5,307 nt of DNA. Source: Bacteroidia bacterium (GTDB lineage Bacteria; Bacteroidota; Bacteroidia; Cytophagales; Cyclobacteriaceae). Location of the stretch: the NCBI GenBank assembly GCA_012031955.1, contig JAAURZ010000219.1:1-5307 (forward strand). The letters run 5' to 3'. A model generated the notes under the pieces. It was not told the origin of the DNA. It saw only the letters and a list, made by a program, of their open reading frames with translations, and did not search any database. Of this stretch, positions 1 through 5,307 are shown in pieces. Made by a program: the position numbers and the translations under genes. Positions within the stretch are counted from its first letter, which is position 1; every line of letters begins with the position of its first letter.

Positions 1-639
1 ATTCTTAAGACGGTTCTGTATGTCTTGTTTGATTGAATAGTCGAGTTCATAAGCCGGCGACGTTTCCTCTATCACGCGCGGCTTTTCATCGAATGTAATG
101 TTTTCGCCGTGCGCTGGATACAAGGGTTCGCGCAGCGGCACATTTATATGAACTGGCCCTCTCGGGCCGCTCGCCGCAAGATTGATTGCTTCGTTCACCG
201 TGCGATTGATAACCCATTTGCTATCGGGATGATCGTACTCTTGCGGTAGGCTGTATGCATGCTTGACGTGCTGTTGATAAAGACCGGACTGATAAATCGT
301 CTGTCCATCATATTGCCCGATCCATTCAGCAGGCCTGTCGGCCGTGAAAATTACCAGCGGTATTTGCTGGAAAAATGCTTCGGCAACCGCGGGCCCAAAG
401 TTAGCCGCCGCTGTGCCCGACGTGCAAACGAGCACAACGGGTTGTTGCAGTTGCTGTGCCATACCGAGTGCGATGAAGGCGGCGCTGCGCTCATCAAAAA
501 CAGTGCGTGTATGTATGGCAGGGTGGCGGGCGAATGCAAGTGTTAGCGGCGCGCATCGAGAGCCGGGGCACAATATCACCTGTGTTATACCTTTGGCGGC
601 GCACAGGGCCGCTATATCATAGATGGGTTGTAGGCGCAT
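1..639 (-). CDS. menD: MenD, SEPHCHC synthase, N-terminal part (3' end beyond window)
   Basis: This is the first 213 residues of 2-succinyl-5-enolpyruvyl-6-hydroxy-3-cyclohexene-1-carboxylate synthase, the thiamine-diphosphate enzyme that joins isochorismate and 2-oxoglutarate in menaquinone synthesis. It starts at ATG 639-637 (MRLQPIYDIAAL) and is open, without a stop, to the left edge. The segment covers the Pyr domain and the beginning of the middle domain. Visible family motifs are CPGSR (S27, R28, substrate binding), FDERSAAF with E50 as the likely ThDP-activating glutamate, CTSGTAAANFGPAVAEAF, and TADRPAE with R102. The spacing R28-E50-R102 equals that of R33-E55-R107 in the E. coli enzyme. 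No frameshift occurs in this part. The gene lies 42 bases behind the repaired end of menF and is probably in the same transcript. No clear Shine-Dalgarno site precedes it, which is common in Bacteroidota. Confidence 0.97.
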   Translation of the reverse strand, partial: MRLQPIYDIAALCAAKGITQVILCPGSRCAPLTLAFARHPAIHTRTVFDERSAAFIALGMAQQLQQPVVLVCTSGTAAANFGPAVAEAFFQQIPLVIFTADRPAEWIGQYDGQTIYQSGLYQQHVKHAYSLPQEYDHPDSKWVINRTVNEAINLAASGPRGPVHINVPLREPLYPAHGENITFDEKPRVIEETSPAYELDYSIKQDIQNRLKN

Positions 640-681
640 AAAGAGACAGTGCAAGATACGGGCAGAAACCAAAATCCGGCA

Positions 682-1926
682 CTATCCACCGAAAGGTTTT
701 TCGATTACACTGAGCAGCGTTCTTCATTTTCAACTCAGTCTCTTTCCATTCGTCCGACGGAACAGAGTCGATGGTGACACCCGCGCCCGCATACAACAGT
801 GCCTGGTCGTTGTTCGCCAGTTGCAGGCACCGCAGGTTGACAAAAATATTTACCTGATCCAGCATGTTAACGGGCCCAAGGTAGCCGCCATAAAATTCTC
901 GGTTATAGCCCTCATGCTCGCGCAGGTATGCTTCCGAGGCCTCCATAGGGGTGCCGCAAATGGCCGACGTAGGATGAAGGAGTTGCAACATCACCGAGCC
1001 GAGTTGTGAAAAATTAGTGGCGAGCATATCGACGATAAAGTCGGAACGCAAATGGATAAGGTTACCGGCCACCACTGTTTTAGGTCCGTGTTCTTCGTAT
1101 TCCCTGAGTCGTATTTTTTTGAAGCAGCTTATCACGTAACGCTCCACCAGCGCTTGTTCCTCAATTTCCTTTTGCGTCCAGGCAACGGATTTGAGGTTTG
1201 TGCCGGCCTGATATGGTTTAGTGCCGGCAAGTGCTATAGTGTGGAACAGTCGCTTGTCCTCTACTCGCACAAGCAGTTCGGGTGTGGCCCCCATCCAGGT
1301 GCCAACGCCGGCGATTGTGACAAGCGAAACAAGCGCGTGCGGATATTCTTGACAGAGGCGATTAAACAATTTCACCGGATCAAAATCGTCGGGAAGAAAG
1401 ATCTGCATGTAGCGCGACGGCACCAGTTTTCCATGCGCCCGTCGGCGATTGCCGTAAGGCAGTGCTTCACCAGTTGTTCATACGCCTCCTGGTTCAGGGA
1501 CTTACCCTGTAAGTCGGACTGGCGCCGATAAAAAACGGGGGGTGCAGTCGGCCCGTTTGATTTTCTCTTCTCTTCCAACCATGCATGCGAAGCGCTTTCA
1601 GTTCCGTCTGAAGGAGGAAGCATACCATCGTCGGAAAATGAAAATGCGTAATCGGCCGGAATAAAGTAGTCGGCCTGCGACTTATCAAAAGGCGCGAAGA
1701 TAAATCCCGGTTGCAAGTCGTCGAAAGAAGTGCCCTTTGCTTTACGCAAGGTTTCATGAGCAAGCACGAGAAATTTATTTTGCTCATTGGGCAGCCGCCA
1801 CAGTGCACCCGAATAGCCGCTGGTGACGGCAAAGGAAAAAATATCGCGAAGGTCTTGGGTGAGTAAGGAGTGCTTGTGAGCGGACTCGGTTGTTACTTCA
1901 TTCGATCTTATTCGCTCCACGTTCAA
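682..1926 (-). CDS. menF: MenF/EntC-type isochorismate synthase, broken by two indels
   Basis: Isochorismate synthase (chorismate-binding fold), first step of the menaquinone branch. Two indels split the reading frame, at 1427-1430 (an A missing on the coding strand) and at 720-721 (an extra base). Repair gives about 414 residues ending KTLLSVIEKPFGG at a TAG at 684-682. The N-terminal half runs in the frame from 1926 and the catalytic half in the frame below 1423. After repair, EKLVPSRY supplies the general-base lysine (K167) and GATPE the acid glutamate (E217). They are 50 residues apart, like K147 and E197 of E. coli EntC. IALAGTKPY, LIHLRSDF, LHPTSAICGTP, YNREFYGGYLGP and YAGAGVTIDSVPSDEWKETE are also family motifs. 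The start is probably TTG 1926-1924, overlapping the thioesterase stop (TTGA); GTG 1920 is the alternative. An in-frame stop lies just upstream. The intact motifs argue for sequencing error rather than a true pseudogene. Confidence 0.93.
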
Positions 1927-2366
1927 TTTGCTTTATCGAGTACGGCCAGGGTTATTCTGCTAACACAAACTAATTTCTTTTGTTCGTCGGTAATGCGTAT
2001 TTCCCAAACTTGTGTGCGCTTGCCAATATGGATGGGCGATGTCGTGCCATATACATATCCGCTCTTCGCGCTCCGCAGATGGTTTGCGTTGATTTCCAAT
2101 CCTACACAATACTGTTTGCTCCGGTCAACACAACAGGTGGCAGCGAGGCTTCCGAGTGTTTCGGCCAGGGCTACTGATGCGCCGCCATGAAGCAGTCCCA
2201 GTGGCTGATGCGTACGATGGTCCACCGGCATGCGCGCTTCCATGCTTTGCTCACCAATTTGTGTGATCTCGATGCCCAGGTGCTCGGCCATCGTGCCTTT
2301 CGCCCACTTGTTTAATTCTTCTACGTTGGTACCGGCGGCAAAATTCCCATACGCTTGCGCGAACAC
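1923..2366 (-). CDS. menI: Hotdog-fold thioesterase, likely DHNA-CoA thioesterase
   Basis: A 147-residue single-domain hotdog thioesterase of the PaaI/YdiI group. In the menaquinone pathway such enzymes hydrolyse 1,4-dihydroxy-2-naphthoyl-CoA to the free acid. The active-site stretch LHGGASVALAETLGS is plain. Q54, H60, E69 and S73 match the spacing of Q48, H54, E63 and S67 in E. coli YdiI, with E69 as the catalytic carboxylate. CVGLEINANHLRSAKSG, with H96, and the closing strands are also typical. It starts at GTG 2366-2364 (MFAQAYGNF), since a stop lies in frame a short way upstream and no ATG is available. Its stop overlaps the start of menF, so the two are probably translationally coupled. 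The assignment to DHNA-CoA rests on the neighbours menF and menD; the fold alone would also allow other aryl- or acyl-CoA substrates. Confidence 0.88.
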   Translation of the reverse strand: MFAQAYGNFAAGTNVEELNKWAKGTMAEHLGIEITQIGEQSMEARMPVDHRTHQPLGLLHGGASVALAETLGSLAATCCVDRSKQYCVGLEINANHLRSAKSGYVYGTTSPIHIGKRTQVWEIRITDEQKKLVCVSRITLAVLDKAN

Positions 2367-2374
2367 TATGATGA

Positions 2375-2382
2375 TAAATCTA
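2375..2382 (-). promoter_or_regulatory. Possible Bacteroidota -7 box for the men operon
   Basis: The coding strand reads TAGATTTA, one base off the Bacteroidota -7 consensus TAnnTTTG. An ATTG at 2408-2405 lies 22 bases upstream as a possible -33 element. The predicted transcript would start only a few bases before the GTG of the thioesterase, giving almost no leader. This makes the call weak. Confidence 0.2.
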
Positions 2383-2388
2383 ATTAGC

Positions 2389-2396
2389 TATTTTTG
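2389..2396 (+). promoter_or_regulatory. Possible Bacteroidota -7 box for the phosphatase gene
   Basis: TATTTTTG matches TAnnTTTG exactly and lies about 46 bases before the preferred TTG start at 2442. No good TTTG element is seen at the usual distance upstream. If it is used, the TTG at 2394 overlaps the promoter and cannot be the start codon, which favours the shorter protein. Confidence 0.27.
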
Positions 2397-2441
2397 AGGG
2401 TCCACCAATCATTCAAATGGACGGGCCAAAATAAAGGAAAA

Positions 2442-3065
2442 TTGGGCATCAAAAAAATCTATCTTATCCGGCACGGTCAAACGGATTATAATCTAAAAGG
2501 TATAGTACAGGGTAGCGGCGTTGACACCGACCTCAATGATACAGGCAGGCGCCAGGCAAGAGCCTTCTTCGAGGTTTACAAGAACATACAGTTCGATAGA
2601 ATATATGCCAGTGCCCTGAAGCGCAGCCAGCAGTCGGTACAGGGATTTACAGACCTGGGTATTCCGATCACCACCATGCCGAATTTCAATGAGATCAATT
2701 GGGGAAAGAAGGAGGGGCAGAAGATTACACCCGAAGAGGATGAGTATTACCACTACATGCTGGCTCAATGGCAGGCGGGCAATGTGGATCATCGGATCGA
2801 AGGGGGAGAAAGTCCGCTTGATGTAGTGGCGCGCCTGCGGCCCGCGATTGAACTATTGCTCTCCCGACCAGGCGATCACACGGTTTTGCTTTGCATGCAT
2901 GGCCGCGCCATGCGGGTGCTGTTGTGTCACTTGTTGAATTATCCGCTCCGGTGCATGGATTATTTCGAGCACGCCAACCTCGGACTATACGTGTTGCATC
3001 ACACAGGTACCATGTTTACCCTCAAAACCTTCAACGACGTAAGTCATTTGCGTTTGTTCAGTTGA
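2442..3065 (+). CDS. Histidine phosphatase / phosphoglycerate mutase-like protein
   Basis: A 207-residue cytoplasmic protein of the histidine phosphatase superfamily (branch 1), which transfers phosphate through a phosphohistidine. Counting from TTG 2442, the motif LIRHGQTDYN gives the nucleophile H11 with R10. YASALKRSQQS supplies R61, FNEINWG supplies the likely acid E84, and LLCMHGRAMR supplies the second histidine H153. TDLNDTGRRQA is also typical. The substrate cannot be read from the sequence; family members act on sugar phosphates, phosphoglycerate, cobalamin precursors and others. The frame is open back to 2394 (another TTG). I prefer 2442 because AAAGGA lies just before it and the homology begins at KKIYLIRHG. 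Relatives normally begin MKKIYLIRHG, and the codon in that place here is ATC (2448). The gene diverges from the men operon and its end overlaps the convergent TPR gene by 22 bases. Confidence 0.9.
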   Translation: MGIKKIYLIRHGQTDYNLKGIVQGSGVDTDLNDTGRRQARAFFEVYKNIQFDRIYASALKRSQQSVQGFTDLGIPITTMPNFNEINWGKKEGQKITPEEDEYYHYMLAQWQAGNVDHRIEGGESPLDVVARLRPAIELLLSRPGDHTVLLCMHGRAMRVLLCHLLNYPLRCMDYFEHANLGLYVLHHTGTMFTLKTFNDVSHLRLFS

Positions 3066-4554
3066 GCCAACGCGGTCTTGGCCTTGGCGTCTATGCTGTT
3101 TTTGTATTCGTGCCGTTTATACGACAGCGCCTTTTCGAATTGTGCGCGCGCGCGCTTTCATTTTTTTCCTGTAAAAGTATATAGCCCATCTGCAGGCAAG
3201 AATTAGGGGCGAAGTACCAGGGTTGTGCGCCGTTGGCGTCTATGGTTTGTTGGTAGAATAATTTTGCAGCGCCATACTGATTGGTTTTATGGAGCAACCT
3301 TGCCTTGCGATAGTAGAACTCTGTTTTATCGCGTTGCGTCGGCAGGTCGACAGGCGTGATCGAATCGAGAATATGCCTGGCGTTGTCGTAGTAGTCCGCC
3401 GTCGGTGTAAAACCTGGCTTTTGTGAGCGGCACATTTGGCAATTCCGGATCGGCCATGCTGCGTGCCGCGTACTTGTCGGCCTCGGTTGATTCCTTACCC
3501 AGGCCCTTCGCGTTTTTGAATACCACGTAGGCGTCGCTCACATTGCCGTTAAGCCAGTAGCATAAGCCTATTTTGTAGTGTGTATCTTTAATGTAGTTCT
3601 GCCCCATGTTATGATTAACGAACCACCGGTAGGCGCTTATCGCGTTCAGGTAGTCAGCCTTGTGAAGGTAAACCTCTCCTTTAAGATAGTAAGCGTAGTA
3701 GACGGGCAGCCCCGTTTGCTGGGCCTCCAATGCGAGAAACATCTTTAGTGCTTCTTCGCTTGATGAATTCTTGAGAGCGAGCGCGCCTCCCAGGAATAGC
3801 GCAAGCCGGTTCGTGGGATTGGCGTTGATAATCGACTTCACATCAGTAAATGCCACGCTAGTCTGCTGGAGCACAAAGCCGTTTACAAGCGAGTAGAGTA
3901 GCCCGGCCTCAAAGGCGAAGGGTTGTCGGGGTTGTCGGCGTTGTCGGCGTTGTTGTTTGCCATACTGATTTCAGTTCGGTGAGGCCGTCGTTTATGGAGC
4001 CCTGCATGCCCAGCAGGTGCAGCACCCAGTTGTATTTCTCCGGCACGGACCCGACGATGATCTCAATAAGACCCGACGTTTTTTTGATCGCCTCGTAGTC
4101 GGGATATTTTCGCTTGCACTCCTGCGCCACCAGGTAGGCTTGCCGCAGGTTGTAGGCTGCGTCGAATTCGTGGCCAAATTTCAGGTAGACAAAGCACCAC
4201 TGCAGCCGCAATTCAGCGTGAAGAAAAAGGTCGTCGCGATCAGCTCCCTTTGATTTTTTATCAAGCCTGGTCTTGGTAGACTTCGTGATATTGCTGATAC
4301 AGTTCACCATCCTCCGTGATGAGCAGTTCAAGTGCGTCTGCCAGCGACGCCACATAAAGTTCCGCCGATGTTTTGGGATCGGGCAGGAGCACCCGGGCTT
4401 CCGACAATTGTAAATTAAGCACGTGGGCGTAGGCCCGCTTCGAGGTCTCATCAAATTCCCATTGCTGCGCAACCGCGAGGTTGGCGGCAGCACATAAAAA
4501 AAGGCAGGTTATTGCACCCGCCTTTGCTATTTCCTTTGCAAATCTCTTATTCAA
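3044..4554 (-). CDS. Secreted TPR-repeat protein, split by four indels
   Basis: One gene of about 500 residues, spread over five frames. The segments are 4554-4270 (signal peptide and first helices), about 4270-3920, 3920-3422, 3422-3150 and 3150-3044. After repair it ends ALAQLNKRK at a TGA at 3046-3044. The N-terminus has NKRFAKEIAK, a hydrophobic stretch and AVA-QQ, a likely signal peptidase I site, so it should act in the envelope or outside. TPR-like helix pairs are visible near 3691-3617 (YYLKGEVYLHKADYLNAISAY), 3583-3515 (HYKIGLCYWLNGNVSDAY), 3318-3241 (FYYRKARLLHKTNQYGAAKLF) and 3210-3110. The stretch WVLHLLGMQGSINDGL upstream recalls the IML2/TTC39 family, but I am not sure of this. 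The start is TTG 4554 with GAAGAAGGAAAG just before it; ATG 4617 would put 21 extra residues before the signal peptide. Partners are unknown. It probably scaffolds protein contacts. Confidence 0.78.
3921..3956. repeat. Four 9-bp tandem units inside the TPR gene
   Basis: GGTTGTCGG, GGTTGTCGG, CGTTGTCGG and CGTTGTTGT follow one another, the last imperfectly. On the coding strand they encode a Thr/Pro-rich linker (TTPTTPTT) or, in another frame, Asn/Asp-rich repeats. A frame change is needed at its downstream edge (3920-3922). Slippage here would change the linker length by three residues at a time. Confidence 0.85.
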
Positions 4555-4894
4555 CTTTCCTTCTTCTTGTTGAAGTGGTTGGTGCCGATCGAGCGGTCTT
4601 GGGCTTGTCTCCGTCATCCAGAGAGTCCATGTCTACGTCTGCTAATATACGACCAGAGTGCTCATCTATCACAATCTTCTTTTTCTCGCGTATTTCGGCA
4701 ATTTTTTGGGGCGGGATTACGATGTTACAGCCTTCGGCCGCGCCTCGTACCACGCGCACCACGGCCAGGCCCTCCGCCTCCAGCATCTCTGTCTCCATGG
4801 ACACAGGGCCTGTGGGCTGCCAGTTGCCCTCCACGCCGTGCCCCGTCATGTAGTTGGACGCCGGCGAGAACATCACCGCCACCGGCTGCTGCAC
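4547..4894 (-). CDS. Unidentified ORF of mixed composition, probably a chimeric join
   Basis: An ORF of up to 115 codons from GTG 4894, just after an in-frame TAA, to TAA 4549-4547, overlapping the TPR start by 8 bases. I do not recognise the product. The first part (4888-4736: FSPASNYMTGHGVEGNWQP and on) uses G/C-ending codons in 46 of 51 positions. The rest (4735-4550: IVIPPQKIAEIREKKKIVID, then an acidic stretch and a basic TSTRRRKVE tail) does so in 28 of 62, like the neighbouring bacterial genes. I infer two parts: a foreign, possibly eukaryotic, exon on the right, and the C-terminal end of a bacterial protein on the left that is tightly coupled to the TPR gene. The real start of either part is not known, and GTG 4894 may be only the first codon after a chance stop. 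Confidence 0.45.
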   Translation of the reverse strand: MQQPVAVMFSPASNYMTGHGVEGNWQPTGPVSMETEMLEAEGLAVVRVVRGAAEGCNIVIPPQKIAEIREKKKIVIDEHSGRILADVDMDSLDDGDKPKTARSAPTTSTRRRKVE

Positions 4895-5131
4895 GCATTA
4901 TGCAGCATATCACACAATAAAAAATACATAGACAAAATACTATATTTTCAGGTCTAATTGTTCTATGTTGCATGGTGTAATTCAGCTACAAACGGTGTGA
5001 TGCATCACTGCAACAGTGTTTCTGCACCCCTTGTTGACCGCGCAGTGATGCAGCAGGGGCAGTGGAAGCGGTGATAGCACCGTGTAGCCGAGTAGAACAC
5101 GGGTGTGTGTGAGTAAGCAGCGGCTGCGCAC
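4889..5131 (-). other. Candidate spliceosomal intron (243 bases)
   Basis: On the minus strand the sequence reads CAG|GTGCGC at 5134-5126 and GTGCAG|CAG at 4894-4886. Removing the 243 bases between joins two G/C3-rich reading frames in the same phase (0), giving ...RRDFDQ-QPVAVMF.... The removed part contains in-frame stops and, in its 3' half, a very AT-rich stretch (about 4910-4980). No clear polypyrimidine tract or branch point is visible. The interpretation needs a eukaryotic source. Confidence 0.35.
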
Positions 5132-5305
5132 CTGGTCGAAGTCCCTGCGCAGTAGCACATGGACGCTCAGCCTGCCGTCCGCAGCAGGCACGTTTGCCGC
5201 ATACGGCACCTCCATGACGTCCAGGAAGCGCGTGAAGCGCATCTGAACGCGCCCCGCAGTGTCGTCAGGCCACAGCGCGACCGCCCACTCCGCCGCCGCC
5301 GCAGA
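4982..5305 (-). CDS. Partial ORF open to the right edge, unidentified; possible eukaryotic exon
   Basis: An open frame enters from the right edge (EWAVALWPDDTAG) and continues through MRFTRFLDVMEVPYAANVPA and DGRLSVHVLLRRDFDQ to a TGA at 4984-4982. I do not recognise the protein family. From the edge to 5132, 48 of 58 codons end in G or C; after 5131 the figure falls to 32 of 49 and the protein becomes less ordered in look (HHCAVNKGCRNTVAVMHH). This fits an exon ending at the CAG|GTGCGC donor, with the rest intronic. ATG 5242 is a possible internal start, but coding character is visible upstream of it, so the true start is probably outside the window. The alternative is an unspliced C-terminus from a GC-rich bacterium. 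Confidence 0.45.
   Translation of the reverse strand, partial: SAAAAEWAVALWPDDTAGRVQMRFTRFLDVMEVPYAANVPAADGRLSVHVLLRRDFDQVRSRCLLTHTRVLLGYTVLSPLPLPLLHHCAVNKGCRNTVAVMHHTVCS
5001..5052. repeat. Inverted repeat, 11-bp arms, 30-base loop
   Basis: TGCATCACTGC (5001-5011) and GCAGTGATGCA (5042-5052) are perfect reverse complements. The left arm also shares bases with a 12-bp palindrome, GTGATGCATCAC (4997-5008), so two folds compete. It lies within the candidate intron or near the stop of the right-hand ORF. No T-run follows on either strand, so it is not a standard terminator. Its function is unknown. Confidence 0.6.
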
Positions 5306-5307
5306 CG

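Noticed and set aside
259..622. Two plus-strand open frames of about 90 codons
   Set aside because: They lie opposite menD, whose frame is continuous and rich in family motifs; their proteins have no recognisable features.
623..1531. Plus-strand open frames opposite menF
   Set aside because: They are antisense shadows of a gene with clear catalytic motifs, and they change frame arbitrarily.
682..1926. Programmed frameshifting in menF
   Set aside because: The two shifts are in opposite directions, there is no heptameric slippery site or downstream structure, and the family is normally translated in one frame.
1870..2190. Plus-strand frames opposite the thioesterase
   Set aside because: The minus-strand hotdog protein explains the region completely.
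3066..3081. Small hairpin GCCAA...TTGGC as a terminator
   Set aside because: The stem is only 5 bp and no T-run follows it.
3921..3956. CRISPR-like repeat
   Set aside because: The units are 9 bases long and directly adjacent, without spacers, and lie inside a coding gene.
4512..4957. Several plus-strand open frames with Arg/Pro/His-rich products
   Set aside because: These are GC-rich shadow frames. The minus-strand frame shows the stronger third-position bias and a more protein-like composition.
4900..4980. AT-rich stretch as a replication origin or attachment site
   Set aside because: No iterons, DnaA-like boxes, integrase gene or tRNA end accompany it; it fits better as non-coding or intron sequence.

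Overview
The window is a mosaic. Positions 1 to about 4735 read as bacterial DNA, most likely from Bacteroidota of the Chitinophagaceae type. The reasons are the classical menaquinone gene order, tightly packed genes with few Shine-Dalgarno sites, frequent TTG/GTG starts, and the style of the phosphatase and TPR proteins. Positions from about 4736 to the end have a very different codon use (G/C-ending codons dominate) and look like the 3' part of a foreign, possibly eukaryotic, gene.

Layout. The minus-strand operon reads right to left from 2366 to 1: a hotdog-fold thioesterase (likely DHNA-CoA thioesterase), isochorismate synthase (menF, broken by two 1-base indels), and the first 213 codons of menD, which runs off the left edge. 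The first two genes overlap at TTGA, and menD follows menF by 42 bases. A plus-strand histidine phosphatase (about 2442-3065) diverges from this operon. Its 3' end overlaps by 22 bases the end of a convergent minus-strand gene (4554-3044) for a secreted TPR protein, which four indels split into five reading frames. Upstream of the TPR gene are a minus-strand ORF of mixed composition (4894-4547) and a second ORF open to the right edge (5305-4982).

How the genes work together. MenF converts chorismate to isochorismate, MenD adds the 2-oxoglutarate-derived succinyl unit to give SEPHCHC, and the thioesterase acts late, releasing 1,4-dihydroxy-2-naphthoate from its CoA ester. This is one cluster for respiratory quinone synthesis. 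The phosphatase and TPR genes show no sequence link to that pathway.

The most notable points are the six indels, all at short runs or simple repeats in otherwise well-conserved proteins (more like sequencing error than gene decay), and an abrupt codon-use break inside one ORF at about 4735 together with a phase-matched candidate intron. These suggest a chimeric contig, or a eukaryotic assembly joined to bacterial DNA. I see no convincing new defence, mobile or regulatory system.
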